A DNA stretch of 64,000 nt from Clostridia bacterium (lineage in GTDB: Bacteria > Bacillota_A > Clostridia > UMGS1883), in the NCBI GenBank assembly GCA_017467965.1, contig JAFUJZ010000030.1, forward strand, positions 1-64,000, given 5' to 3'. The notes beneath the pieces were generated by a model. That model had not been told where the DNA came from. It searched no databases and was given only the letters and a program-made list of their open reading frames with translations. Position numbers and translations under genes: made by a program. How positions within the stretch are numbered: position 1 is the first letter of the stretch; each line of letters starts with the position of its first letter. Below are positions 1 through 8,292 of the stretch, piece after piece.

Positions 1-1
1 T

Positions 2-814
2 GCAACTGTTGAATGGGATAACGAGACAAGAAGTGTAGCAAGTGTTAAGGGTGATGTGACAGTTACTCTTGCAGTTGACTCCAAGGAAATGACAGTTAAC
101 GGAACTGTTAAAACTCTTGACGTACCCGCGCAGATTATGAACGATAGAACAATGGTGCCTGTACGTGCCGTTGCCGAAGCTTTCGGTGCAAATGTTAATT
201 GGGATAACGAAACACGTACTGTTGTTATTACAACAGTTTTGGAAGAAAAAACACCTGAGGCTGTAGTCAAGGAAGCATATGATGCTATGTTTGCGCTTGA
301 TTTTGAAAAGTGCGCAAGCTACTACAAAGACCCCAATGCTGCAATGGGCGACTTTGCAGGTGCAACAAATGTAGCAGACATAGTTAACATGGTTGCAGGC
401 GGAGAAAATTTGACAGAAAGCCAAGTAGTATTGGTTGAAAAGTTTACAAAGGATATAATGCAGCTTCTTACTTATGAAGTTACAGGTTCCACAGTAAATG
501 GCAATACAGCAGAAGTTAGTGTAAAGATGACAATGCCCAACATGGAAGCAATGGATCTTGAAGCTTACTTTACAGAAGAATCACTTTTGTATCTTTATAC
601 AGAGCTTCTTGCCGATACAGGTTATGCACTTGAAGATTTGGCATCAATTACAGACGAAGCTGAGATTGAAGAAATATCAAATATTTTGATTGAAGGCACA
701 TTTGCTTACATTGTAGCTGCTATTGAAATAGAAACAGAAACAGCAGGCTACATTGTAGAGGAAGATGTAGAAAAGCTCGAAAAGGTTGACGGCAAGTGGC
801 TTATTGTTGAATAA
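2..814 (+). CDS. Stalk-domain (copper amine oxidase N-like) secreted protein, 5' truncated
   Basis: The reading frame is open from base 2, so the start lies before the window. It begins inside one stalk repeat (ATVEWDNETRSV) and then has a complete second repeat ending VPVRAVAEAFGANVNWDNETRTVVI. That is the copper_amine_oxidN1 signature, which in Clostridia marks non-enzymatic cell-surface proteins, not amine oxidases. The C-terminal 170 residues (PEAVVKEAYDAMFALDFEKC onward) look like an NTF2-like ligand or structural domain of the kind found in lipoproteins; this part is inferred from pattern only. The protein is rich in Glu and Ala and ends normally at TAA. A related two-repeat protein lies at 56826-58199. 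Function is unknown; surface location is likely. Confidence 0.75.
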   Translation, partial: ATVEWDNETRSVASVKGDVTVTLAVDSKEMTVNGTVKTLDVPAQIMNDRTMVPVRAVAEAFGANVNWDNETRTVVITTVLEEKTPEAVVKEAYDAMFALDFEKCASYYKDPNAAMGDFAGATNVADIVNMVAGGENLTESQVVLVEKFTKDIMQLLTYEVTGSTVNGNTAEVSVKMTMPNMEAMDLEAYFTEESLLYLYTELLADTGYALEDLASITDEAEIEEISNILIEGTFAYIVAAIEIETETAGYIVEEDVEKLEKVDGKWLIVE

Positions 815-852
815 TAAGGAAAGTTTCAACAGTTTTATAAAGGAGTAATTTT

Positions 853-1767
853 ATGAAAAACAAGGTTTGTATAATTGCTTTGATGCTTTGTGTAGTTTTT
901 ATGTTTTCAGCGTGCGGTTGTGGTAGTAGTTCACCAACCCAGCCTGCCACAGAGAAAACAGACTTGCAAACTTATGATGAGGCGGTTACTCTTATTTCAA
1001 ACGAACAATATGAAGAAGCATACTATCTTTTAAAGGATATTGAAGATTTTGATAAAGCGTCAGAGCTTCTTAAAAATTTTCTTGTAACAGAAAAGGAATG
1101 TATGACAACAAATTCGGGCAGCACATACACTTTGGAGACAACCACAAATTCAGACGGTACTGTTGTAAAAGAAGAAATGTTTGATTTTGACGGTTCGCAC
1201 ACATTATGTGAGTATGAAATTGGTTCCGACGGTGTTGTGATTGCATCAAAGATTGATAATGACGGTTATATTTCAAACTGGGAATATTCCTACGATGAAA
1301 ACGGTAATTGCGTAAAAGAAGACGGAATAGATACAGACGGCAATAAGGGTGCATATGTATACGAATATGACGAAAACAATAATTGTATAAAAGAGACATA
1401 TTCGGACGCTTCCGGAGAAGTTGTGAAAATATTTACCTATGATGAAAATAATAATCTTATAAAAGAAGAGTATAACGCTCCTTTCGGTATTTATTATGTG
1501 ATTGAGGACTTTTACAATGCTGACGGCAAAAAAGTAAAGACTACATGGTCTGACTCTTCGGGTTCTTCGTGGGTCAGTGAAAACTTGTATGATGATAATG
1601 GTAATATATCTCAAAACATTCTCACAGAAGGCGATTATGTGGAGACTACCGTTTTCACATATTATGCAGACGGAAAGGTTAAAACGGCGACAACCAGTGG
1701 TGCAGACGGAGAAGAAACCGTAACCGAATACTCATACGAGACAATTATAACTTATGTTGAAAACTGA
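853..1767 (+). CDS. Lipoprotein with YD/Rhs-like repeats
   Basis: The 304-aa protein starts at an ATG behind AAAGGAG. A lipoprotein signal peptide ends at FSACGCG, so Cys21 would be lipidated. Residues about 30-75 contain a short helical TPR-like stretch (YEEAYYLLKDIEDFDKASELL). From about residue 95 to 290 there are imperfect repeats of the form YDENGNxVKE / YDENNNLIKEEY, which resemble the YD repeats of Rhs and wall-associated proteins and form beta-hairpin arrays. There is no toxin-like C-terminus and no immunity gene next door, so it is not a polymorphic toxin. It shares the CGC lipobox motif with five other lipoproteins in the window. Specific role unknown; a strong terminator follows. 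Confidence 0.8.
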   Translation: MKNKVCIIALMLCVVFMFSACGCGSSSPTQPATEKTDLQTYDEAVTLISNEQYEEAYYLLKDIEDFDKASELLKNFLVTEKECMTTNSGSTYTLETTTNSDGTVVKEEMFDFDGSHTLCEYEIGSDGVVIASKIDNDGYISNWEYSYDENGNCVKEDGIDTDGNKGAYVYEYDENNNCIKETYSDASGEVVKIFTYDENNNLIKEEYNAPFGIYYVIEDFYNADGKKVKTTWSDSSGSSWVSENLYDDNGNISQNILTEGDYVETTVFTYYADGKVKTATTSGADGEETVTEYSYETIITYVEN

Positions 1768-1770
1768 TAA

Positions 1771-1799
1771 ACAAGAGGCGTAAGCCTCTTGTTTTTTTA
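1771..1799 (+). terminator. Rho-independent terminator
   Basis: A 9-bp stem ACAAGAGGC / GCCTCTTGT with loop GTAA is followed by a T7 run. It sits 3 nt after the YD-repeat lipoprotein stop codon. Confidence 0.9.
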
Positions 1800-1834
1800 T
1801 GTGCGTGATGTTAGAATGTTCATAGGTGATTTAT

Positions 1835-3289
1835 ATGCAGGAAGTTGTTTCGGTTAAAACTATGCGCGAAAGCGATGAAAATACAATAAAAACAAAAACA
1901 GATTCGCTCACACTTATGAAAAGAGCGGGTGAGGCGGTATATAACGCATATGCTTGGACGGGTAAAACCGCTATAGTATGCGGACCGGGTAACAACGCCG
2001 GGGACGGATATGTTCTGGCAACATTATTAGGTGACAAATGCCACCTCTTCTTGTTATGCGACAAATTTTCACAAGACGGAAAATACTACTTTGACGAGTG
2101 TGTTAAAAAGGGTGTTGAGTACTCATTCATTGATGAAAGCACTAATTTTAGTGAATATGACACTATTGTTGACTGCATTTTCGGTACGGGATTCCGTGGC
2201 GAGGTAACAGGGCTTGCAAAATGGGTCATTGACAAAATAAACGAGAGCGGAAAATATGTTATAAGCGTAGATATCCCCTCCGGGCTTAATGGTGATACGG
2301 GGCTTGGCTACAGCGTTTTAAGTGATTTGACCATTTCAATCGGCACAATAAAGACAGGGCTTATACTGAATGAGGCTAAGGACAAAATAAAAAAGCTCAC
2401 AAACTGCCCTATTGGCATTGATATAACAGGCGAAAAATATTATCTTTTGGAAAAGGAAGATTTTTGCGGCATAATACCTCAAAGAAAGCATCATTCGCAT
2501 AAAGGTACATACGGCTATACTGCCATTTGGGGAGGATGCGAGGAGTATTCGGGTGCAGTAAAGCTTGCCAATTTAAGCATATCGGCACTAAAATCGGGAT
2601 GCGGAGTTTCGAGGCTTGTTGTAAATGAGCGCATTGCATCTTCCGTTGCACCGTATTTGTTGGAAAGCACGCTTTTTGAAATGCCCGACGGATTTGATAA
2701 AACAAAAATTGACGAGGCATTAAAGGGCATAAAATGCCTTGCAATCGGAATGGGCTGGGGAAAAGGCGATGAATATGGCGATATTCTCTCATATATCCTT
2801 GACAATTACGCTATTAATGTTATCATAGATGCTGACGGTATTAATACCCTTTGTAATATGGATTTGGATATATTAAAACGGACAAAATGCACTGTGTGCC
2901 TGACACCTCATGTAAAAGAGTTTTCACGCCTTGTAAAGTGTGACACGGGAGAGGTTGACTTTTTAAAGGCACGGGATGTAGCAAAGGAATACGGCGTTAT
3001 TGTGCTTTTGAAGGGTACGGCAACTGCAGTTACTGACGGTGAGAATGTTTATTTTATCACGAGCGGTGCTCCCGGTATGGCAACAGCCGGAAGCGGAGAC
3101 GTGCTAAGTGGCATACTGTGCGGTATTGGCGGTTTTATGACGCTTGATATAATGAGTGTAAGTCTGGCAGCTTTTATTGCAGGGAGAGCCGGAGAATTAG
3201 CACAAGAGGAAATAAATGCCGTAAGCATGACATCGAGTGATACCGTAAGAAATATAGGAAAGGCAATAGGCGAGGTTTATGGCTATTAA
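1835..3289 (+). CDS. nnr: Bifunctional NAD(P)H-hydrate repair enzyme (epimerase plus dehydratase)
   Basis: This enzyme repairs hydrated NADH/NADPH in the cytoplasm. The N-terminal half (about residues 1-205) is the YjeF_N epimerase, with GPGNNAGDGYVLA and DCIFGTGFRG motifs. The C-terminal half (about 215-484) is the ribokinase-like ADP/ATP-dependent NAD(P)HX dehydratase, with TPHVKEFSRL and the GSGDVLSG loop. Total length of about 484 residues is normal for the fused bacterial protein. I place the start at ATG 1835, since AGGTG at 1824-1828 has correct spacing; an in-frame GTG at 1826 overlaps that site. Its last 11 bases overlap the MATE gene, so the two are translationally coupled. Confidence 0.93.
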   Translation: MQEVVSVKTMRESDENTIKTKTDSLTLMKRAGEAVYNAYAWTGKTAIVCGPGNNAGDGYVLATLLGDKCHLFLLCDKFSQDGKYYFDECVKKGVEYSFIDESTNFSEYDTIVDCIFGTGFRGEVTGLAKWVIDKINESGKYVISVDIPSGLNGDTGLGYSVLSDLTISIGTIKTGLILNEAKDKIKKLTNCPIGIDITGEKYYLLEKEDFCGIIPQRKHHSHKGTYGYTAIWGGCEEYSGAVKLANLSISALKSGCGVSRLVVNERIASSVAPYLLESTLFEMPDGFDKTKIDEALKGIKCLAIGMGWGKGDEYGDILSYILDNYAINVIIDADGINTLCNMDLDILKRTKCTVCLTPHVKEFSRLVKCDTGEVDFLKARDVAKEYGVIVLLKGTATAVTDGENVYFITSGAPGMATAGSGDVLSGILCGIGGFMTLDIMSVSLAAFIAGRAGELAQEEINAVSMTSSDTVRNIGKAIGEVYGY

Positions 3290-4613
3290 ATTATCGGACC
3301 ATTTTTCGCTTGGGAAACTGTTGAAATTTGTTTTCCCGAGTATTGCAATGATGGTTTTTACATCTATATACGGCGTTGTGGACGGACTTTTTGTGTCAAA
3401 CTATGCAGGTAAGGATGCGTTCACGGCGGTTAATCTGATTTTTCCGTTTATAATGGTTTTGGGTGCTTTGGGATTTATGATAGGCACAGGCGGTACTGCT
3501 ATTGTGGCAAAAACCTTGGGCGAGGCAAATAACCGCGAAAAGGCAAATGGATATTTTTCGCTGCTTGTTTATACCACAATTATCCTTGGCGTGATAGTTG
3601 CACTGGTTGGTATATTTACCGTAAGACCGATTTCGCGTCTTTTGGGTGCGGAGGGCGTAATGGTTGACTATTGCGTCAGATATGCAAGGATTATATTTTG
3701 TGCATTGCCATTCTTTATGCTGCAAAATATTTTCCAAAGCTTTTTTGTAAGCGCAGAAAAACCCCAGCTCGGACTTTTTGTGACAGTAGGCGCAGGGGTT
3801 ACAAACATTGTGCTTGACTATCTTTTGGTGGGTGTGCTGCCCTGGGGACTTGAAGGTGCGGCGATTGCCACAGCCATAAGCCAGACTGTGGGCGGCGTAG
3901 TACCGCTTGTATATTTTGCACTCCCGAATTCGAGTACTCTTAAGCTCACAAAGGCTAGGTTAGAATGGTGGGTGCTTGTAAAAACCTGCACCAACGGTAT
4001 GAGCGAGCTTTTGGGCAACATTTCAATGAGCGTTGTCAGCATGCTTTACAATTTTAAGCTGATTGAAGTTGCGGGCAATGACGGAGTTGCGGCATACGGT
4101 GTTATAATGTATCTGCAGTTTATATTTGCTTCGATTTTTATCGGCTATGCAATAGGAGTAGCCCCGATTGTCAGCTACAACTACGGCGCTGAAAATCACA
4201 GGGAATTAAAAGGTATTTTCAAAAAAAGTCTCAAGTTGATGCTTGGCACTGGTATTGTCATGATGATTATGTCAATTGTGCTATCAAGCCCCTTGTCAAA
4301 GGTTTTTGTAGGTTATGATGAAAAACTGTATAACATAACCGTTGAAGGGTTCAGACTGTTTTCTGTGGCGTTTTTGCCCTGCGGCATAAACATATTTGCA
4401 TCGAGCTTTTATACAGCACTTAATAACGGCGTTGTGTCAGCAGTATTGAGTGTACTGAGAACAGTTGTTTTTCAGGTGATAATGGTTTTGGTATTACCTG
4501 TGTTCTGGGGACTGGAGGGCATATGGTTTTCAAGCCCGATGACGGAAATCCTGAGCGTTATTGTAGCGGGAGTTTTCTTTATTGCATTACGAAAAAAATA
4601 TCAATATATTTAA
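3279..4613 (+). CDS. MATE family multidrug/cation exporter
   Basis: The 444-aa integral membrane protein has about 12 hydrophobic helices in two similar halves (for example LKFVFPSIAMMVFTSIYGVV near the N-terminus and the MSELLGNISMSVVSMLYNFKL segment that starts the second half). This is the layout of the MATE family, which exports drugs or metabolites in exchange for Na+ or H+. The conserved VDGLFVSNYAGKDAFTAVNL segment in helix 1-2 is typical of the DinF/NorM-like Clostridial branch. It overlaps the preceding nnr gene by 11 nt and ends before a hairpin terminator. The substrate cannot be told from sequence. Confidence 0.92.
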   Translation: MAIKLSDHFSLGKLLKFVFPSIAMMVFTSIYGVVDGLFVSNYAGKDAFTAVNLIFPFIMVLGALGFMIGTGGTAIVAKTLGEANNREKANGYFSLLVYTTIILGVIVALVGIFTVRPISRLLGAEGVMVDYCVRYARIIFCALPFFMLQNIFQSFFVSAEKPQLGLFVTVGAGVTNIVLDYLLVGVLPWGLEGAAIATAISQTVGGVVPLVYFALPNSSTLKLTKARLEWWVLVKTCTNGMSELLGNISMSVVSMLYNFKLIEVAGNDGVAAYGVIMYLQFIFASIFIGYAIGVAPIVSYNYGAENHRELKGIFKKSLKLMLGTGIVMMIMSIVLSSPLSKVFVGYDEKLYNITVEGFRLFSVAFLPCGINIFASSFYTALNNGVVSAVLSVLRTVVFQVIMVLVLPVFWGLEGIWFSSPMTEILSVIVAGVFFIALRKKYQYI

Positions 4614-4616
4614 TCC

Positions 4617-4657
4617 AAAAAAGGTATGTCGAATTTTCGGCACACCTTTTTCTTTTT
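4617..4657 (+). terminator. Rho-independent terminator
   Basis: AAAAAGGTATGTCG pairs with CGGCACACCTTTTT across an AATTTT loop (one A-C mismatch, one G-T wobble), followed by a T-rich tail. It closes the nnr-MATE unit. Confidence 0.8.
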
Positions 4658-4708
4658 GGGACGAAATGGGATAGAAGAGTATGCTATGGTTTTTGTGGAG
4701 GTGGTAAA

Positions 4709-5035
4709 ATGTTTATGGTTGAAAATAACAACATAACCATGACAAAGGGAGACAGCGGGTTTTTTAATGTAAGCTTTGAAAATGGTGACGGAACGGAATA
4801 TGTGCCCAAAAGCGGTGAGGAAATTATATTTACCGTCAAAAAGAAAAAGGAAGGCTTTTATGATGTTGTGCTTGAAAAAAGCGGCAAGAGAATAGTTTTT
4901 GAAAAACATGACACTGAAAAAATCCCCTCGGGTGAGTATGTGTACGATATTATGATATCAAAAGGCTCAAACGAGAGATATACGGCCCTGGAGGGAAAAT
5001 TTGTATTAAGAAAGGCGGTACATGAGTTTGAGTGA
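4709..5035 (+). CDS. Phage baseplate/tail accessory protein (BppU-N-like)
   Basis: ATG 4709 lies behind GTGGAGGTGG, giving 108 residues. The opening MVENNNITMTKGDSGFFNV, the central TVKKKKEG region, and the IPSGEYVYDIMI and ALEGKFVLRKAV segments match the small beta-sandwich proteins encoded just before tail fibres in Clostridial prophages (Rx-GDS-x-F motif, BppU N-terminal-like). It overlaps the following tail-fibre-like gene by 14 nt, so the pair is coupled. No capsid, terminase, portal, integrase or lysis genes are nearby, so this is an orphan module. Family assignment is from pattern recognition, not a search. Confidence 0.65.
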   Translation: MFMVENNNITMTKGDSGFFNVSFENGDGTEYVPKSGEEIIFTVKKKKEGFYDVVLEKSGKRIVFEKHDTEKIPSGEYVYDIMISKGSNERYTALEGKFVLRKAVHEFE

Positions 5036-6242
5036 AATTAAAGGATATATCAATATGCCTTTTCACGGTGAAAGTGCTTACGAAATAGCCGTAAGGCACG
5101 GTTATATGGGAACAGAGGAAGAATGGATAGAAGAAATCGGCAGCGTGAGCGAAGATGACTTGAAAATAATAATGGACAGCGTTGCAAACAGACTTTGCGG
5201 TTACATCTGGCATGCAGACACAGATTTGGTTTTTGACAAAGAAGGAAAAACATGCGGAAAACTGTCAGACTGCATGACGGATGATTTTGTAGGCGCGTGG
5301 TTTTTTGTGAGAACAAGTTCAAGCGAAGCGGGCAGTACATCGTATAACAGTAAATATACCATTGACGGCGCTAACGGATACTTGAGCCTTCGTGATTATG
5401 TTGTATGGACAGGAGTTCATCTTGTGCATATCCCCACTTTTGAAGCAAAAGCATCGTCAGTTAAAAACACGGACGGAAAATACAGCCCAAAGTCAGGTGT
5501 TGACGGGCTTATGAGTTCAACGGATAAGGCTTATCTTTCTGACCTCATAAACGCACATTGGAGCAAAAGATATGTACCTGTTTACAATACACCTACTGAG
5601 GTTTCATCTTCTTGGACGAGCGGATACTTAGTTAACTGGTGCAGAGACACCGGGTGGTATCTGGGCGGTTTTGCAAAAGAGTGCGGAGGTCATCCACCTG
5701 TTGTTAACAGCAACCACACATCGTGGATACTTCTTGTTTTGGTGGGGACGGTTAAAAATGGAGTTTTTCCACATGCACTGCAGGTTGCGTTTGATTTGTC
5801 AAACGGATTGATGTATATGCGCAAGGGTTGGCTTGATGCCAATAGCGCAGTATCGGGTTGGGCAGACGAATGGACCCCTATTGGACAAACCGTAACCGAA
5901 AACAAAAGTGACACTGTTTTTGTTACTGATAGCACAACTGTAGTCTTGGATGAAAATATTAAGGAAATAGTAGCAGAGGGCGATGTAAACTTAAATGTGT
6001 ATCTTCCTGAAAAAACATGGTTTGGCTGGAGATGCATCATAAACTTTTCAGAAGCGGAAAGCGTAGAAACATTTGATGTAGGAACACATAACGGTGATAT
6101 GTTCGGTACAGATGCATCGTGGACAGGTATTACCGCAGGAAAAACATATCTTCTTGTAAAGGTTAAAGATAAAACCGACACTACCCCCTCAGCATATAAA
6201 ATGTACGAGGTTGACAATATAACAAGACAAATTGCAGAATGA
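5022..6242 (+). CDS. Phage tail-fibre-like protein
   Basis: The 406-residue protein starts inside the preceding gene. Near the N-terminus it has GESAYEIAVRHGYMGTEEEW, the short motif found near the start of many Firmicutes phage tail fibres and collagen-like surface proteins. The middle (about 170-300) contains DGLMSSTDKAYLSDL and repeated aromatic-rich beta segments typical of receptor-binding fibre regions, and the C-terminal 100 residues form a Thr/Val-rich beta domain. It has no signal peptide, which fits a phage structural protein more than a secreted one. No other phage genes flank it. It could be a prophage remnant or a domesticated fibre. Confidence 0.65.
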   Translation: MSLSEIKGYINMPFHGESAYEIAVRHGYMGTEEEWIEEIGSVSEDDLKIIMDSVANRLCGYIWHADTDLVFDKEGKTCGKLSDCMTDDFVGAWFFVRTSSSEAGSTSYNSKYTIDGANGYLSLRDYVVWTGVHLVHIPTFEAKASSVKNTDGKYSPKSGVDGLMSSTDKAYLSDLINAHWSKRYVPVYNTPTEVSSSWTSGYLVNWCRDTGWYLGGFAKECGGHPPVVNSNHTSWILLVLVGTVKNGVFPHALQVAFDLSNGLMYMRKGWLDANSAVSGWADEWTPIGQTVTENKSDTVFVTDSTTVVLDENIKEIVAEGDVNLNVYLPEKTWFGWRCIINFSEAESVETFDVGTHNGDMFGTDASWTGITAGKTYLLVKVKDKTDTTPSAYKMYEVDNITRQIAE

Positions 6243-6243
6243 G

Positions 6244-6275
6244 AAAAAAGCTGACCTACATCGGTCAGCTTTTTG
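6244..6275. terminator. Bidirectional terminator
   Basis: AAAAAGCTGACC pairs with GGTCAGCTTTTT across TACATC. It lies between the tail-fibre gene and the convergent gene ending at 6280 and can serve both. Confidence 0.88.
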
Positions 6276-6279
6276 TAAA

Positions 6280-7227
6280 TTATTTGAATAAATTTGTATA
6301 ATAGTCGTTATAGGTATAAAAATCCTTTTCCATAGGCTTGTAATCATCACATACACATAAAAGCTTTCGCGTCCTGTGTGAGCGTTCTTTATCGTCCTTT
6401 GTATAATAAAACAAGTCAGATTTTTGTTTTGGTACAATATCTTTCATGCAAAAAATTTCGTCCTCGTTGTCACCTGTGGGACAAAAATTACCGTGGCGAC
6501 AGCTAATACAGGATTTAAGCTTTATTGTACCGGGAAGCTGATTGATAAGGTTGAGTATGGCATATTCTTTATTGCTTCCTGTGCCTGTAAATCTGTCATT
6601 ATCAATAACAACGCTGACAGATACACTTGCAACATCGCCGTTATCATCAAAATGGGATATCGTGTGTGCCTCTACATTGATATCGGTGTTGCCTGACTGT
6701 ATGCCTATAGGCTCATAAGACTGCTTTGTGTATTCATACCACGCTTTTTTGCGGTAATCATTCCACTCAATCGAAAATGAATCTGAGAGCAATATAACAT
6801 CAAAATAAGGCTCATCGTAACCCAAACATGAAAGTTCATGAGAAAAAACTTCAACACCTTTTGATAAATCGGGAATAGGTTTAGTTGAAAAACAATTGAT
6901 GTAAAATTTGCTTGCCATTTCTTTAATAAATTTTTTTGCGCCACGTTTACCGGAGTACTTTTTCGCCTTTTTTACACACTGCATAACACCGTTGGCATCC
7001 CGAGTCCACGTATCACCGGGTTTGAAGCTGACAAAAGACAGATTGAAAAATGTAAGTTTTGCGACATTAATCTCCATATCATAATCAGATGAGTTTTCAT
7101 TTGTATTCTTTTTAACATTCAAATACTTTATGAAAAGCGTGAGGTTGTTTTTATCAGATATATAATCAAAAACCTCGCTGTCATGAAATTCAAAATCTGA
7201 AATTGAATTTTTGATACAGTGATTCAT
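6280..7227 (-). CDS. Hypothetical protein with C-terminal Cys cluster
   Basis: The 315-aa protein is read on the minus strand with an AAAGGAGG site 7 nt before ATG. I do not recognise a family for it. The N-terminal half has FEFHDSEV, reminiscent of small immunity-type proteins, and an internal basic stretch (KKAKKYSGKRGAKKF). The C-terminus has CISCRHGNFCPTG, then FCMKD and LCVCDDY, so at least six cysteines are arranged like a metal-binding or Fe-S knuckle. There is no signal peptide or membrane helix, so it is likely cytoplasmic. It stands alone between a phage-like remnant and the repeat-rich tRNA region, which suggests accessory DNA. Confidence 0.6.
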   Translation of the reverse strand: MNHCIKNSISDFEFHDSEVFDYISDKNNLTLFIKYLNVKKNTNENSSDYDMEINVAKLTFFNLSFVSFKPGDTWTRDANGVMQCVKKAKKYSGKRGAKKFIKEMASKFYINCFSTKPIPDLSKGVEVFSHELSCLGYDEPYFDVILLSDSFSIEWNDYRKKAWYEYTKQSYEPIGIQSGNTDINVEAHTISHFDDNGDVASVSVSVVIDNDRFTGTGSNKEYAILNLINQLPGTIKLKSCISCRHGNFCPTGDNEDEIFCMKDIVPKQKSDLFYYTKDDKERSHRTRKLLCVCDDYKPMEKDFYTYNDYYTNLFK

Positions 7228-7342
7228 ACAAATGCCTCCTTTGGGAATATAATACTACAAAAAATTATAATTGTCCATAATTTAAAAAAGTGGTATGAAA
7301 TCCACAAAAGAGCATATAATTAAAATGAAAATAAAAAAAGGG

Positions 7343-7371
7343 TTGACAAAACATATTTTTCATGTTATATT
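7343..7371 (+). promoter_or_regulatory. Sigma-A promoter for tRNA-fMet
   Basis: TTGACA (7343-7348), a 17-nt spacer and TATATT (7366-7371) put the transcription start about 25 nt before the tRNA. Confidence 0.8.
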
Positions 7372-7401
7372 AATAGAGCTGACAGCAAAACACTTGAATA
7401 T

Positions 7402-7479
<78 letters not shown>

Positions 7480-7480
7480 C

Positions 7481-7525
7481 AAAAAAGAAAATAGCAGGTC
7501 AAAAGACCTGCTATTTTCTTTTTTG
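7481..7525 (+). terminator. Very strong terminator after tRNA-fMet
   Basis: A perfect 20-bp stem (7481-7500 with 7505-7524), AAAA loop and T6 tail begins immediately after the tRNA CCA. Confidence 0.92.
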
Positions 7526-7561
7526 TTATCTGGAGTGAAGTACACTTTTGTTACAAGCCCG

Positions 7562-7615
7562 ACGAGCGTTGCTCGTTGGGTTAGCAAAGGAAAAAGGATT
7601 GATAATCCTTTTTCC
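7562..7615. repeat. Two tandem hairpins
   Basis: The first hairpin has core ACGAGC-gtt-GCTCGT at 7562-7576, extendable to about 10 bp. The second has GGAAAAAGGATT-gat-AATCCTTTTTCC at 7589-7615 (12-bp perfect stem with a T tract in the 3' arm, terminator-like). No gene is visible around them. Confidence 0.7.
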
Positions 7616-7688
7616 ATTGCGGTGTCCCTCAAAGCACGATTTTTCCAAGGCGAGTGTACCGAGCCGACGGAAAAAGAGATGCGACAGG

Positions 7689-7707
7689 GACCGGGAGATG
7701 TTCGCAC
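7689..7707 (+). repeat. 19-bp direct repeat, copy 1
   Basis: GACCGGGAGATGTTCGCAC occurs here and again, identically, at 8145-8163. Confidence 0.9.
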
Positions 7708-7740
7708 TAACTAATTGACGGAACGAAAGTTGAAAATTCA

Positions 7741-7768
7741 TGTGGTTCAAATCCCATCCCCGCAACCA
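7741..7768 (+). pseudogene. Duplicated 3' end of tRNA-fMet (T arm to CCA)
   Basis: These 28 bases match 7452-7479, the T arm and 3' acceptor of the upstream tRNA, except for GC to AT at two adjacent positions. With the two preceding bases the 5' arm reads ATGTGG, which pairs with CCCAT if the same T is bulged; the two changed bases therefore keep the stem paired. No D arm or anticodon arm precedes it, so it cannot be a tRNA. Like the real tRNA it is followed directly by a strong terminator. It could be an attachment-site copy left by an integrated element or the relic of a second tRNA gene. Confidence 0.7.
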
Positions 7769-7806
7769 AAGAAATCCCTTGGGCATTCGCCCGAGGGATT
7801 TCTTGT
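7769..7806 (+). terminator. Strong hairpin after the tRNA 3' fragment
   Basis: A 16-bp stem (7769-7784 with 7789-7804, one G-T pair) with loop ATTC starts at the end of the CCA of the tRNA fragment. Confidence 0.75.
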
Positions 7807-8215
7807 TATGTGCACGAAATTTAATTGTATCATGTTATTCGGGTTACGAGGCCGAAGAGCGAGCTCGTGGGGAACCGAGCAGCGACCGCCGCCAGTGGCG
7901 GATAAAGGGAGCGCGGAGGGCTGTGCCGCGGTCGAAATAGCCGAGTGAGTCAGCGAGGATACAAGGGATACCGCAAACGAGTTCCTTGTTTGCAAAATTT
8001 TTGAATTTTGCAAATCATGTCGCATTGAGACATTAAGCCTCCGCGGAGGCTTTTATACAATCCCTCAGTCACTTCGTGACAGCTCCCTTTACACAAGGGA
8101 GCCTTTTTTGTGTATCGAGGCGATAGCTTGCGACACACGACTGCGACCGGGAGATGTTCGCACAAAATAGTTACGAGACATTCTGACTCAACAGCTGCTT
8201 TATACACTCAACAAT
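7807..8215. repeat. Gene-free hairpin/repeat mosaic
   Basis: No supported gene lies here. Visible elements are: CCGCC-agt-GGCGG near 7888; an 11-bp perfect hairpin (7989-7999 with 8004-8014, loop TTTG); an 18-bp palindrome AAGCCTCCGCGGAGGCTT at 8035-8052 followed by T residues; a two-hairpin unit at 8061-8109 (GTCAC-ttc-GTGAC then GCTCCCTT-tacac-AAGGGAGC plus T6) whose wording resembles a dispersed intergenic repeat I know from many Clostridial genomes; and the second copy of the 19-bp repeat. Base composition is richer in GC than the flanks. Confidence 0.7.
8145..8163 (+). repeat. 19-bp direct repeat, copy 2
   Basis: Identical to 7689-7707; both copies are preceded by a GCGAC-like word and followed by A-rich sequence. 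Confidence 0.9.
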
Positions 8216-8225
8216 AAATTGATAA

Positions 8226-8253
8226 TTGAAGAATAGAAAACACCTGCTATAAT
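8226..8253 (+). promoter_or_regulatory. Putative promoter of the XRE regulator
   Basis: TTGAAG (8226-8231), a 16-nt spacer and a perfect TATAAT (8248-8253) precede the gene at 8293. Confidence 0.55.
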
Positions 8254-8257
8254 TAAA

Positions 8258-8271
8258 TTGTAAGCTTACAA
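8258..8271. promoter_or_regulatory. Perfect palindrome, likely operator
   Basis: TTGTAAGCTTACAA is a 14-bp perfect palindrome just downstream of the -10 box and 22 bp before the XRE gene. Its position at the expected transcription start suggests autoregulation. Confidence 0.5.
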
Positions 8272-8292
8272 AATTCAATTTTGGAGGTTCAT

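Noticed and set aside
853..1767. Rhs/polymorphic toxin
   Set aside because: YD-like repeats are present but the protein is short, has a lipobox and has no toxin tip or immunity gene.
4709..6242. Complete prophage or tailocin
   Set aside because: No terminase, portal, capsid, sheath, tape-measure, lysis or integrase genes are present around the two genes.
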